Part shown: positions 22,101 through 32,794 of the stretch, in pieces | Layout: each line of letters starts with the position of its first letter | Numbering within the stretch: the stretch's first letter is position 1 | Position numbers and translations under genes: made by a program | Notes under the pieces: generated by a model | Told to the model about the DNA's origin: nothing | Database searches by the model: none | The model's input: only the letters and a program-made list of their open reading frames with translations | Assembly (NCBI GenBank): GCA_965649825.1 | Contig: OZ287704.1 | Location: 310,001-374,000, forward strand | Direction: 5' to 3' | Source: Penicillus capitatus | Lineage: Eukaryota; Chlorophyta | Length of the DNA stretch: 64,000 nt

Positions 22101-23766
22101 TCTGAAGCTGACACTCATCGAGAGCTTTCTCTCTGCCGATGAAGACAGAAAGAGAACTGTAAAAAACAACGTTTCCTCTATCATCAACGCTTTCATAGCT
22201 TTGATCAAACGGAATGCAGAAGAGGACACGCCGTTGTGGAAAGTTCTGGTGAGACAGCTGGAACAGATGCCATTGGTACGCGAGGCATTTCCCCAAATCG
22301 ATAAAGAATTCAAGAAGAGGTTGAAAAACGGATTGTATCTCTCTCCTTCAAGCTTTGAGTCTGCAGCGAGGCTCTTTCGCGGAGCATCTCCGTTTGGGAA
22401 AGAACTCATGAAAGAATTAATCGAAGACTACCCGACAGCAAGCCCAAATGTGCAACAACAACTGATTTTATGCATCTCCTGCATCCTGACCCACGCTCCA
22501 GATGCTAGCAGTAAACTCATGTCGCACATAAAGCAGTCGTTGGAGGACTCTGCTGATCTCAAAGTTCGTATTGTTGTTCTGGAACGGCTCGATGTATTTA
22601 TCTCGGCATCACCAAAAGACAAGGATGAATTAATAGATTATCTTCAGCGAGCCATCAGGAGTGATAACCAAAGAGTGGCGAAGACAGCCTGGCGACAAAT
22701 CTCAAAATGCATCCAGCTGTTCAGCGATGAACAAAAAGAACAGCTTTGGAAGGAGATGAAGAACAAGGTGAAGAGCGAAGAATCGTTTATGAGGGGAGTT
22801 GTCATGGAACAGATCGGTTGTGTATTCAAGGCGATTCCAAGCAAGAAAATGTTTCTCATCGATCTTCTGCGGAATGCTCTGAATGATAAAGAAGAAGAGG
22901 TCCTGATGGCCGCGCTCGAACAGATTCCTTATTTCCAATCAAATGAGCTGCAGAAGGATGGAGATGGTCATCCTTTGCGCAGAGCATTCTCCAAAAAGAA
23001 TCACAGAATCTGCAAATTTGTGATGCGACAGTTGAAGCATTTTGTCGAAGCCGTACCGAGTGATGAAGCCTTGTGTATGGAGTTACTGAAAGAAGGCTTG
23101 GAGCACAAGAATAAGACGGTCCATGAAACAGCCGTCGACGAAATTCCCAATCTCTGCTCAGCATTGCCCCATAGAAGAGACGACCTTTTCGAATTGTGGA
23201 GAACAACAGTCACTGATGGAGAGTCGAGAAAATTCACAGGCATAAAACAGATCGGTGCGATGACGCGCCTCGTGCCAGAGAGAAAGGACGAAATCCGTGG
23301 CCTGCTGACGAATGGAATACATCACACAGACGAAAATGTGAAACAGCAGGCATTGCTACAAATACCGGAATTTGTTTGTGCGACGGACGAGAAGCTTCCA
23401 GGAGTGCTGGTGTCTCTTAACACTGCACTGAGGGATAAAAGCAGCATTGTGCGGGAAGCGGCGCACAAAGCCATTCAGCAAACGTCATTGGCAGGGCTTA
23501 TCGAACTGGCTTGGATCGATATCCTTGGTTTTAAGCAGGAAATTATCAAAGAGATCGGCTACAGGTTGCTCGACGCCGCAGTAACGGTCACACCTCTGCC
23601 AGATGACAAGGACGGAAATTGCTTAAGATTAACGGCGTACACATGGTCCGGCAAAGTTGAATGGGATCGGCTCAGCTCGAGCGTTAAAGATCTTGTGCGG
23701 TCTATTGTGAAATCCGTAAACGATGAATATCCTGAACTGTGTCAAATGCCTAAAGTATGTGAATGA
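19186..23766 (+). CDS. Giant intronless NACHT-type NTPase with HEAT-like repeats
   Basis: A STAND-type signalling NTPase (family inference). Uninterrupted 1,526-codon frame from ATG 19186. Residues 1 to about 560 are helical with no recognised domain. The Walker A loop GRPCTGKST is at about residue 610 and a Walker B-like LLIIDV is near 700, followed by SLLVLRDPISAWRG. From about residue 1000 to 1490 there are serial helix pairs of roughly 40 residues, each containing PQ/AxxQIP-type turns (EQIGCVFKAIPSKK, EQIPYFQSNELQ, LQIPEFVCATDE), consistent with HEAT repeats. No signal peptide or transmembrane segment is evident. The lack of introns contrasts with neighbours that carry one every 100-200 nt, so retrocopy or transfer is possible. 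Partners and ligand are unknown. Confidence 0.8.
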   Translation: MNSQSRLRTLMSRPFNRFFTDKRQEPVKEFSEDDQKRMRRMLSRGIVSVRELVDRYNKSDDTHRKLLLPWLKDFIKYIDDTAGVGLRGGRFLEYAELANVSIHSEKDKEFLQNLLESLSKRIKEENDFSTEHLFDALHDVLMRMDPKAFENRGIKLRQLVDNLIAALEQQGDVPDHLLARHRTPIYAIHQALFLLKNTPGYKLTEKIQIELFQNIEKCQIVGIEKNFYPYHYQCRLVKQGILRLTAKTEKPPWIQRLHASLYACWGGMYFLHMLKGLCALDCDPSAAEGVMKNLIEARRRLNMLTTEVWYDKLQAYHESIIKSPMDAAGVESETILKEVPEKSAKDLLFGILRELSTAVLSDHESLSSESSTLASTCFERLSSTLDMLSAKIGQQDFKNDPSFLEPVLNALCEIYIRNSDYREKTWSILERLALNQEFQSKKLLPSWAKDEETLETHIRDLSRNLKGSRHNILFHEVRSNLTWWVDDEDLTTVAEALKKAYTKSDPSSVNQHLSRNRIVNNIVVFLQMQSPSVHSRKMEIEDLRFSFAIRGAVCSDETNILASDESRRSWWQQEMPKRMELGLADILIENKIPGLAKIESGKARRVLLTGRPCTGKSTLGRKIARGWANGSIIEGFDMVYVLDSKMIYSGHDRSQDVSSARKTLQQMTATSLISEFRIDFTDDLEKVIDHNLDLDTTLLIIDVATTGDFMYKWIQQAMQRSCSLLVLRDPISAWRGEVKFDVELELIGLTDDQMIADITEYFEGRAQTARDLKSFLGRSPDVRRMAHHPLTLETLCHMWDNSEKGQDHISTIPRSALYSNVIDCITMKRTNEFGRTKDQKEFLYDLQSAVFNHLIKSSPANWTGFDGEVHIPSVAIKKITSSLMQPKDMDDVLKFKAYFFGKHIASIQRGDNKKEREHVDAFLMDHMYESSCMTAMCIAVEDTADHAPTTMELLLSFVEEKAAETIGLQPLLLKLTLIESFLSADEDRKRTVKNNVSSIINAFIALIKRNAEEDTPLWKVLVRQLEQMPLVREAFPQIDKEFKKRLKNGLYLSPSSFESAARLFRGASPFGKELMKELIEDYPTASPNVQQQLILCISCILTHAPDASSKLMSHIKQSLEDSADLKVRIVVLERLDVFISASPKDKDELIDYLQRAIRSDNQRVAKTAWRQISKCIQLFSDEQKEQLWKEMKNKVKSEESFMRGVVMEQIGCVFKAIPSKKMFLIDLLRNALNDKEEEVLMAALEQIPYFQSNELQKDGDGHPLRRAFSKKNHRICKFVMRQLKHFVEAVPSDEALCMELLKEGLEHKNKTVHETAVDEIPNLCSALPHRRDDLFELWRTTVTDGESRKFTGIKQIGAMTRLVPERKDEIRGLLTNGIHHTDENVKQQALLQIPEFVCATDEKLPGVLVSLNTALRDKSSIVREAAHKAIQQTSLAGLIELAWIDILGFKQEIIKEIGYRLLDAAVTVTPLPDDKDGNCLRLTAYTWSGKVEWDRLSSSVKDLVRSIVKSVNDEYPELCQMPKVCE

Positions 23767-24275
23767 ATCCGCTGCTCTGTCTGCTCAAAATTGCTTGCGA
23801 ACGAGAGCAACGGAAAACGATTTGATGATCCTTCCGTCTTTCTCCACATCGCTTATTCCATCTGAGACGGCTATTCCATTGGAGATCACATATCTATATG
23901 TGCTTTATCAGTCATGTGTGATTTGCTGGTCACCGAATGTGGTTTGCCCTTTGCAGTGGTTTTGTCGACATTAGAGGTTTCTGTAGTTTCTAAATTGCGG
24001 CCTCTGCCTCTGCCTCTGTGACGCCATCGGAGAAAAGACGTTTTCACAGCCATGCACCATGCATCGTTCGCTTGCCATATACCGAGGCGATATCTCTTGA
24101 GCACTTCGTTTTCGTCTATCGCGAGTATTCTTGGACAAACATCGGCACGGCGATACTTGCCACTACAGAAGCAAGGCATCACCGAGTCCTCCAAAAGAAC
24201 ACCTTTTCCGCGTCAGTTCTTCGACAATGGCACTGCGGAAGAACGACCTTTGCAGGTTCCGGCAGATCTTTTGCC
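23767..24275. other. Spacer between the NACHT gene and cutA
   Basis: About 0.5 kb. A plus-strand frame is open into cutA from about 24018, and another starts MHHASFACHIPRRYLLSTSF at 24052, which resembles a presequence. Either could be a 5' exon of cutA. Nothing else is supported. Confidence 0.3.
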
Positions 24276-24667
24276 ATGAGTGTGTCGGGAACGGGATTCT
24301 CGGCTGCATACGTGACGGTGCCCGATATGGATACAGGTGCGTTGAATGACGCCGGATTTTGGGAGATCGTCCTATACTTACAGGAAAACGCATCGGTCGT
24401 GCTTTGATCGCTGATAACCTAGCCGCGTGTGTAAACATCATTCCGGGACTGACATCCATTTTTAAGTGGGAAGGCGAAGTGACCGAAGACAATGAATTGC
24501 TGCTCATGATCAAGACGCGTTCGGAGATCGTGTCTGAATTGACGGCAAAGGTCGAGAGTCTGCATCCTTACGATGTCTGCGAAGTAATTTCGGTACCGAT
24601 AACGGATGGAAGCAAAGCGTATCTCAAATGGCTTGATCAAAGCATCAAGAATGCTGCAAAAGTGTGA
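24276..24667 (+). CDS. cutA: CutA-type divalent-ion tolerance protein
   Basis: CutA proteins are small trimeric proteins linked to copper and other divalent ions; their eukaryotic role is unclear. Two exons, 24276-24336 and 24384-24667, are separated by a 47-nt intron and give 114 residues, typical length. Signature segments are YVTVPDMDTGKRIGRALIAD, LAACVNIIPGLTSIFKWEGE, ELLLMIKTRSE and HPYDVCEVISVPI. The frame is also open upstream to about 24018 with no in-frame ATG established, so an N-terminal targeting extension, as in plant CutA, is possible but unproven. Confidence 0.9.
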
Positions 24668-25003
24668 TAAACACGCTTTTCTCTTATACTGCTTTCGGTG
24701 TCACTGTGAATCGACGCTATTAAACCATCAAATCTCCCTCAATCGGAACCCTTAGACGATTGAACAATCGAGAAGCCCTGATTCAATCGATAAGCGATCG
24801 ATCGATCGAAATTGTTACAATCGACACCCGTCGATGACAATCGAACAAATCGAAACCGGGTCAGAATCGGGTCAGAATCAAACATACTGCGACACCTGCT
24901 TCTGATCAATCGACTATGGAGACAACAGTGATCGATTTGTAGTTTGAAGATCGAAGATCGCACGTCTATTGTTTGATAATCTTATGCGTGATTAATAGCG
25001 TAC

Positions 25004-25660
25004 TTAGAGTTCTACTAATCGGGAGGTCAATGGATTAATCGACAGTACGAACAGTGGTGGAGCTAGCAAATCCTTAAGGCTACTAGCATATCCAACAGAC
25101 AGGTGGCACTTGTATCTTTGTACGAGAGAGGACGCTATGTTACGTGTCGAGAAATCACTGACATTGATTTTTCTTTGGTAGCCGACTCTGAGGCCAAGGC
25201 AGCGGCAAGTAAGTGAGTCGTGGAGGAGAGTTCCATTGAGGCGAAGGGAGCAAGGGGGAGAATTCCGGAGTCGACTGAGCTTCGCCAACTTGCCTTTTTG
25301 TTCATTGATTGCCATGTATTTTCGGCAGCCCAGTTTTCCAGCTGACGTACGACGTCTTGGATCCAACCGAGGTCTTCGAATGTTTCTGCAGAGGGACACT
25401 TAGGAGGAAGTCATCTGCAAACATCCTGAGTTTTGCCGGGGAGTAATATGATCTGCTGCATCGTTAAGGAAGCAGATGAAGAGTGTCAGAGAAAGTGGCG
25501 ATTCCCGCGGCAATCCGAGCATCGGTTTGTGTTCTTGGCCAGTTCCATTCAACTCGAGAGGCATAAGTGGTCTGAAGGGAAGCCATTTATCAGTTGTACG
25601 CTGGACTGACAGCTCGGTTAATGTTATGCTCGACTATAAAAGCGTCATTGGTAGCTAGGG
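25004..25660 (-). mobile_element. Decayed LINE-type reverse transcriptase fragment
   Basis: Remnant of a non-LTR retrotransposon reverse transcriptase. Reading the minus strand in three frames gives, in the right order: LGLPRESPLSLTLFICFLND (the G-x-P-x-x-S-P-L-S palm motif), then MFADDFLLSV (catalytic FADD), then FEDLGWIQDVVRQLENWAAE (post-catalytic helix), then SLRLNGTLLHDSLTCRCLGL and STRNIASSLVQR (thumb-like). The pieces lie in different frames, so several frameshifts have inactivated it. A stop also lies just upstream of the palm segment. No endonuclease domain, poly(A) tail or target-site duplication was identified. Flanking spacer at 24668-25003 is AT-rich with ATCGATCGAT words. Confidence 0.72.
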
Positions 25661-25817
25661 GTTCGTAGCGTTGAGCGTACATCGTTTTTAACAAGGCAGA
25701 CGGTCTAGACGTCCCGACGGTTTTGTTCATTGGCGTTGTGGCCGCCACCTGGAGAAAGAACCGTTCTTCCCCCGTTCATTCCGAGAGATAAACAACACAG
25801 ATATCTCAAGCGACAGG

Positions 25818-27571
25818 ATGGACAATCAATGGAAACCTACTGACAGTCCTAGACACTCTACAGAGGAAGGACTCGACTCATCTGCATCTTTGGATGTTCA
25901 GACGGCAGCGATGGATTCCGTACAAACAGCTAAAACGCATCCATCTCCTCGACAGTGGAAAAGTGCTTGGCGACCGTCTGCCGAGCCTATGCGTGTCTTC
26001 CTCTTGCTGACTATCTTCCACATGTTTGTCTATCTCGACAGAGGTCCTTTCGTGCTTCCGGTGACTGTCATCGATTCTTTTGCCGTGCAGGGTCGATTGC
26101 AACAAACGCAGTCAATGGTCATCAGGCCAGAGAAGATGAGGAAACCAGTGGCTTTCGAGTAAACCGTCAGTCAGACGGATAGTCTGGCTTACAGTATTTC
26201 TGTTAAAGGCCGAATTGGAGATGTCCAATCTCCAGAATGGATTCCTCTCTTCTCTTTGCATGATTGGCCGTCTTGTCGGATGCCTGATCACCCCGCGCCT
26301 GTCGCGAAGCATCCCGCCTCTGGTGGTGATCGGGTGTGGAATGGTCATTTGGATTGTGGCGATCGCTTCTTGTGGACTGAGCTTCAATTTCTACACTCTC
26401 GCCGCATGTCGATTGCTTGCCGGAATTGGCCAAGCCCCTCTGTCTACCATAGGAACCATTATCATCGGTAGATGACTTCATCTTCCGTCAAAGAACATTC
26501 GTGTGAACAGTGTGGATGTTGGTAGATGATGTTGCCCCGGAGGAGAAAGTGAGCACGTGGTTTTCCATTTTCGAAGGCGCAGGGCCAGTAGGGGCTGCTG
26601 TTGGGTTTTTCTACGGCTCTTTCGTCGGAACACGTCTATCGTGGAAATATGCCTTTTATTTTTTAGCCATCACTGCCATACCTCCTGTCATCTACTGCTT
26701 CCTCATGAAGCGTTTCGATCTCAAACAGACTGCAGATCAACAAGAAGGCAAGGACTGTCCCGAGCGCTTCTCCGTCCTATGATTGTGTGTCAGGAAAGCC
26801 GGATTCCGAAAAGACTCTGTGGATCGACATGAAACAACTTATGTCCAATATCGTCTTGGATTTCTCGATCGTGGGAATGTCCTTACACAAAGGATATATT
26901 GTGTGCATGGAGTACTGGGCTGCACGAGGCTTCGAAGCTGTGTTTCGTACGGACAACGTTGACATGACTCTAGCGATCGTACTGATCACGGCCAGTGTTA
27001 TCGGATCGCTAGCTGGGGGTCGACTCTTAGATACCACACTCGGTAATCCATCACCTTCTCCATCATGCCTATCAGTTTCTTAACACAGGTGCCACCATTC
27101 CGGCATCACTCTGCTTGTGCGGAGGATCGTTGTTTGTGGTCTCCGGTCTTTCTATCCCTGCAGCTCTTGCCTTGCGTAGCTATTTCGCATTCATTGCAGT
27201 TTTCAGCGTCTCTTTTCTATTCGTTTTTATCCCTCTAGTATGTCTACACGACAGTCAGCGTCATTCTTTATGGGACTGTGTCTTAGGGTCCAGCGAGTGC
27301 TGCCACTCTTTGGGCTGCGCCAGAGGAATTGCGCCCTATCAGCAGGAGCATGTCTGTTGTGCTGCAACAGATTCTTGGAGGTATTCCGGCACCAATGCTA
27401 TACGGTGCCGTCGTGGATTGGACAGAGAGAACCGAGAGTGAAACAAACGCCCATCGCGTCGCGATTGTGATATCGACGCTTTTTGTATGTGGCGCAACCG
27501 TGCTCTTCTTTATCGCCGCCATCATCAGTTCTAGATTCGAGAACGACAAAGAAACCCACCCACCGGTCTAA
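25818..27571 (+). CDS. Spinster-like MFS transporter 1
   Basis: A major facilitator membrane carrier of the spinster-like group. The family exports lipids or other small molecules from endolysosomes; the substrate here is unknown. Starts MDNQWKPTDS at 25818. The first membrane segment ends in FHMFVYLDR, after which an intron leads to GSIATNAVNG. A 50-nt intron then restores AELEMSNLQNGFLSSLCMIG. Further exons give CRLLAGIGQAPLSTIG, EGAGPVGAAVGFFYGS, WKYAFYFLAITAIPPVIYC, SVIGSLAGGRLLDTTLG and a last exon LQQILGGIPAPMLYGAVVDW, ending at 27571. At least six introns of about 45-50 nt. It is a clear paralogue of the gene at 36829, sharing the intron after the LDR/IDR motif and the GAIASNGVNG-type loop. 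Confidence 0.82.
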
Positions 27572-28735
27572 GAATAACTTGCACAGCACTGAGAGAGAGA
27601 CATACGCTTTTGTCACAATTTTTTCTCAGTATTCAAGCAGGTTGCCAGCGCAATGTGTTGTAGCTCTTTCAAGATGCTCACTTAGTAGAGTGCTGTATGG
27701 GCAGAGACGCATTAAAGATCAGAGAACTTGAACCGGCACTGGAAGCAGTGAACCAATGATGCATTGTCTATTGGCAATCTAATCTTCGATATCAGCGCAC
27801 TTGTCGAACGAACGAATTCTACACTGAATGTTACGTGTAACGCACAAACGAAATGCGTTAGTGCACAGATGCGATGGTTCAGATGAACCTTCCTCGCGAA
27901 CAAGAAGCCGCACTAGCATCGATTGTGTGCGTCCTCATCTGCCACTGCCAAACCCCTCGATTGACAATTATTATCATCGACTTCGACCAATGGATATCTC
28001 TGCGACAGACTTCTCAATCATCGATCGTTTAACCCTGAACGAACTCATTCCGTCAGTACAATGACGCTTCCTACGAGGCACGAACGTCGATTGCGCCATA
28101 CTGTATGTGATCACCATTCTTTCTATCGCATGTTTAATGCGTAACCATTTTCGATGCGCGATGAGGCAGCGCCTTTTAAGATGGCGGCTCAATCCGTCCG
28201 TGCATGTCTTTCCTTAAAGTCCTACATTAACTCTGTCATCGCATGCGGTGAGATCGATGATCGACGTCTAAATCGAACCAGGCATCGCTCTTTGACGATA
28301 ACACGTCGATCGATTCGACGTAAGGCCTTCGCGGATCTCATCGTAAAGTACTTTGATAGATCATCATTTGAGAGATTTGTATCCTTCTATACTGAAAGAC
28401 TGCCTCGGCTACACTTTCTTCTGCGAGTTTTTAATGAGACGCAAGTATCCTCGATGCGATGATCGACAGCGTCGCTCCGTTTGCGATCTGATCTGTCTGG
28501 TTTCTTCTTTTCTGTTGCAAGGCGGTGCTGTCTCGATCACGCGTCGATCGAAAGTGACGAAAGGCCGATCATAAGGCCAACCGTGCGTAGCACAATCAGA
28601 CAGTAAAGCGAACGGGTGCAGAAGCTAACGATTCTACGCCGATCGACGCGACGTCCGTCGATTTCCCAACTCGCCGCGCCCCTCCATCAGCAAAGGTCGA
28701 AATGCCATTCATTTCTAAGATGAGACCGGAACCGT
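27572..28735. other. Spacer with no supported gene
   Basis: About 1.2 kb between the MFS gene and NECAP. Short frames on both strands could not be linked or recognised. ATCGAT and GATCGA words recur near 27980-28030 and 28250-28340. I see no RNA gene here. Confidence 0.4.
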
Positions 28736-29506
28736 ATGGAGTTGGCGACATTGTCTATCGAGCCATGCTATGTCTACGCAAACATTCCTCCGGCGGATGC
28801 TTGCGGCCATCGCGCAAATGCATGGAATGTAGAGCATTGGACGCAGGTCGAGACGAAACCTGCAAGAGACCCTGTGAAGCTTGTGCTGCATAGGAGGTCC
28901 GACTTCGAGTCATCACCAAAGGCGACGAGCTTTGTGTGAAGCTCTTCGACAAGGCCAGTGGTAAGAGAGACGCCGAAGCGCCCTTTCCCTTTAGCACTTA
29001 CCCTTTTGCAGGAGACCTCTTCGCGGAGTGCCCCGTTCCTAACGACGTCCCTGTCCAAACTGTAACCCCTAGCTATGTGTCCTGTCACATCGGCTTAGTC
29101 TATGCTCAGGTCGTCGAGCCCGTTTTGGACAGCTCACGTTATTACGTGATCAAAATCGTGGATCCCCACAGCGAAAAACACGCCTTCATCGGCATTGGAT
29201 TCAGGTAATGCCCAACCCTTGTATGGCTCCGAATGCCAAGAGGTAGTGGGTAGGGAACGTGAACGGTCTTCAGATTTCTTGACGACCATCAACGATCACC
29301 GTCAGTATCTGCAACGCAAGAAGCGGGCCGAAGAGATGCGGCTTTCGGCAGCTAATCGTGACCAGAGTATGACGGACTACCGTCTGAAACCAGGAGAGAA
29401 AATCGTTATTCGATTGCCCGGACAAAAAGGGTCATCCCATGGACCAGCTCGACTACCCGCAGAGGAGGATGAGGAGGAATGGGGCGAGTTCGTCGGGACG
29501 ATGTAG
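28736..29506 (+). CDS. NECAP-like clathrin accessory protein
   Basis: NECAP proteins bind the AP-2 adaptor and clathrin-coated vesicle machinery in endocytosis. Five exons close in phase: 28736-28846, 28894-28960, 29012-29061, 29110-29204 and 29254-29506, giving 191 residues. The PH-like NECAP domain shows VRLRVITKGDELCVKLFDK, GDLFAECPV, DSSRYYVIKIVDP and the hallmark HAFIGIGFRERERSSDF, followed by TINDHRQYLQRKK. The C-terminus ends in an acidic stretch and WGEFVGTM; the WGxF is the known type of AP-2 ear-binding motif. Only 39 bp separate it from the next same-strand gene. Confidence 0.92.
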
Positions 29507-29545
29507 ATCGCAATGTGACATGACCGTCTTGTCGTTCGAACAGAC

Positions 29546-31463
29546 ATGCCGGACTCGGCTATTGTACTCGAAGTTCCTGCGAAACTGCTCAAACAACAAA
29601 CGCGTGGCGTTCTCTCGATCTGTACTTCGAAACTCAGATGGGCACCCGAAGATACTGTAGAGGCTGTGCCCTTCGAAATCCAGACGGACACGATCACAGG
29701 CATGCCGCAAAAGCTGCCCGTTTGTTCGTTCGTCAACGCCTCTCCGTCTTCAAGGTTGGCAAAAGGCAAAGGGAAAGCCCTTCCTGCGCATCGTCTCCTC
29801 GGCAAGGGCTATCGTCTTCGAGTTCGAGGAAGATGCCGTACGGGACAGTGTGGAGAAAACACTGCAGCCCTTCATCGCTCCTAATACTGAATCGACCGGA
29901 GCAAAGGCTACGCAACACCCGACTGCGATCGCTAAGGAACAGTTCCTGCGACAGCACCAGTCGATCTCTCCTATCTCCCTGTCCCTCTGACGACGATCAA
30001 TGTGACAGGGATCTGAACGAGGTGTACAAAACGCTTGTGCAGCCAGGATTGCTGTCGGATTCGGAATTCTGGATGTCCAGAATGCAGCTGCTGGAAGATA
30101 TGGGAGTCATGACCTTGGAGAAAGAACAGTCAGTGGGTCTGGCTTCGACATTGATGTCAGACATCTCGGAGAGACAGAGTGGTGGTGATACCATCAATTT
30201 GACACCGGAGTTCATTCAACAGATCTTTGCTGAGCGACCACAAGTGAAGATAGCCTACCATCGACATGTACCAGCGGATATGGACGAAAAAGAATTCTGG
30301 CTTAAGTACTACAAACACCAAGATGCTGTGGAAGTGCATTTCTCACTCACGATTGCAGAAAAGAGTGACCAATGATGTGACCTGCTTAGAAAAAGAGGAG
30401 AATGATGATTGAAGGGAATGTACGCGGTGCACATGAGATTGATGATGAATTTGCAGATCTGTTTGAAGCGACGGCGACAACGACCGAAAGTGCCACATCT
30501 TCCATTACTGGCGATGCCGATCCCACAGTCAATCTGATCTGCAATGACAGAGAAGCTACGGATGGGTATGGACTGCTCCATAACAAAGCAATGGCCGACA
30601 AGGTATTCCAGCATCGTTTGATGATATGCTGGTCGTTGATGAATGGCACAGGCAGGATCGTCTACTCGACATGCCCCTGCATCGTCCGATATTACTGCGG
30701 AGATCAACGACCATGCAGCTGTCGTCCTGCGCAGCCTTGGATCTCATACCACGGCTGACAAACCACACGCTGTTCTGGCAGAAGGCCAGTCAGAACATCT
30801 CAAGGATAGGAAGAAAGTGAGACATGCGACGTTGAACATCCAGAGAGATGTCAGGGAAGAACATATCCTTCCTCGGACGAAGAGACAGAAAAGTGCGATG
30901 CCCGTCGATGAAGTTCCACCACCAACGTCCATTCTGACAACGCAATCGATTCAATCGCTCTCTTCCTCCTCGATCAAAGTACCACATACCTCATATCCGC
31001 ATGAGGTAACTGTGCGGTTAAGGTTTTGATGGAACTGCACTACGGCGGCGATATGCGCGAGGATGATGGATCAGGAGCTGTGCGTGGTATGAGTCCTGCA
31101 GATGGATTGCCCGTCGAATTGCTGGACACCCTTAGAAAACATGCACTCGTCATCAACGAACTGCTTCGTCATTTCTGGACATCGTATCCAGTAAACTCCT
31201 CTTCCAAAGAGATCCGAATCACAAAGCTGAAAGAGACAGTTATCTCGCGATTCGACAAGTAATGTCGCCATGCACTCCTTGACGCATTTTCGTCACACTG
31301 AGTGCTGTCCAGTATGAAGCGTCTGCGTTCCAAGGCGACATCCCCACAAGAAAGTGCTCTGATTCAGCAACTTCTAAAACCTATCCAGGCGCAGATCAAT
31401 GCCGTGATCGATAAGTACACCACAGAGCTCGAAAGCCGACAGCGACATATGTATCATGCTTAG
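29546..31463 (+). CDS. TFIIH core subunit p62/Tfb1 (GTF2H1-like)
   Basis: Core subunit of general transcription and repair factor TFIIH, nuclear. Starts MPDSAIVLEVPAKLLKQQ, the PH domain strand, and continues through FLRIVSSARAIVFEFEEDAV. BSD-region markers are VQPGLLSDSEFWMSR, LTPEFIQQIF and HVPADMDEKEFWLKYYKH. The C-terminal helices give INELLRHFWTSYPVNS and LLKPIQAQINAVIDKYT before a TAG at 31461-31463. At least six short introns, for example a 49-nt gtattcc to ggcacag, are needed. The low-conservation middle (about 30380-31020) is acidic and Ser-rich. Compact spacing from NECAP suggests a short 5' UTR. Confidence 0.88.
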
Positions 31464-31732
31464 TAAACCTAGAACCCTTTGCTGCGTTTGTTAAAACGTT
31501 CAGTGCATCAGACACTGTCTGCAATACTACTGTTCTTCACATCAAGGTCACTTTGTCATGCTGATTGCATGGTTCTGTTTTTAATAAGCACGTCTCGGCC
31601 AAAACCACTTCCCATTCTTCTATATGCATGGATCCGTGGGGATCCACATTTCTTCCTTTTGCCGTAGGACTCTTCTCTACTGTATCGGCGTTTTTGCTTA
31701 CAACGACGACGTCCAGTTCAGCCAGAAACGCT

Positions 31733-32683
31733 TCAGCTGTCTGAAACAGCCGAGATGATCATTCCATCCATCGCAGCTCCATTCAGATGCTCTGCTGCAC
31801 GTTCGGCGTCCTGACCTACGATGTAATTCACAAATGCCATTCCTGTGCACATCTGTGCCATATCCAGTCCAATGTTGATACTCGAAATCGCTCCATATTG
31901 CGCAAACTCTCTATAAAGCCTCAATTCCGTCGCTGTCGGTGGCAGGTTACACACAAAGACTGCCTTGGGCGAAGTGATCTCTTCTTCTGGACTGCTCTCC
32001 AGTTTCGGCTCCACACCATTATTCATCGTGGTGTCGCAGTCAAACGACAGACAAGAAGCAGCTGTTCGGCATAGGGCCTGATGTCGATAGGCGATCGATG
32101 CCGATACAATATTCTTGCGAAACGGCATACGTCGGCAGCGAAACTTCTGTTCCTTAACGGTTGAGTACTTAACGGTCATTGGACCAAACCCTTCAACAGT
32201 CGCACCATTCAACTGCGCAATGGTTTCACGTGCCTCGTCGATCGAACTGTAGCGCACGAGGCCCACACCGCCACGCGCGGGGATGGCACTGTTCAGTACG
32301 CGAACGGACACGACGATGCCAAACTGCGAAAAGTACTCCGTCAACTGCTCCGATCCCCAATAGCTAGGAAATCCTCGAACAAAGAGATTGTCGTTTTCAA
32401 CCAGCGCCTTGTCGAGGAGGTTCTTCTTTGGGTCGACGTCGAATTCGGCTTCACGCACTTCGAGGCACTGACCCCCAATAACGCGCTTGTCCATAGTCCG
32501 AATCGCGCTCGAGGCTTCGCTTTGAGATGCGAACTTGACAAATCCGAGTCGTTTATCGCCAATGTGGCGCGGTTCGAGGATCTTCACGGAGACAATGGCG
32601 CCATAGCGTTCGAAGAGATAGCGCAGATCTTCCGTGTCGAATCCGACGGGGACGCCACGAATATAAACGTTGCTGTGCGGCAT
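31733..32683 (-). CDS. Three-RRM RNA-binding protein
   Basis: RNA-binding protein with three RRMs in 316 residues and one exon. RRM1 at about 5-80 shows RNP2 VYIRGVPV and RNP1 RLGFVKFAS. RRM2 at about 98-175 shows LFVRGFPS and GGVGLVRYSS. RRM3 at about 240-312 shows AVFVCNLP and CTGMAFVNYI. A Ser/Glu linker separates RRM2 and RRM3. The 2+1 layout resembles ELAV/Hu or RBPMS-like proteins, but RNP residues differ enough that I give no orthologue. It is divergent from the ThrRS gene with about 110 bp between starts. Absence of introns is notable for the window. Confidence 0.82.
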   Translation of the reverse strand: MPHSNVYIRGVPVGFDTEDLRYLFERYGAIVSVKILEPRHIGDKRLGFVKFASQSEASSAIRTMDKRVIGGQCLEVREAEFDVDPKKNLLDKALVENDNLFVRGFPSYWGSEQLTEYFSQFGIVVSVRVLNSAIPARGGVGLVRYSSIDEARETIAQLNGATVEGFGPMTVKYSTVKEQKFRCRRMPFRKNIVSASIAYRHQALCRTAASCLSFDCDTTMNNGVEPKLESSPEEEITSPKAVFVCNLPPTATELRLYREFAQYGAISSINIGLDMAQMCTGMAFVNYIVGQDAERAAEHLNGAAMDGMIISAVSDS

Positions 32684-32794
32684 TTCAAAATAGAAAGAGG
32701 ACGAGAGATGCGGTTTCGCGTTTAAAAGCGTTGGAGCTGTCTTGTCCGATGTGACCTGATGTGAGCTAAGGGCGATGAGAATGGAGAAGATGGA

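Noticed and set aside
19186-23766. Bacterial contamination as the source of the intronless NACHT gene
   Set aside because: It sits between spliced eukaryotic genes in continuous sequence, with similar base composition by eye and no bacterial neighbours.
32341-32562. Short frames antisense and out of frame within the RRM gene
   Set aside because: They are shadows of a well-supported three-RRM coding region.
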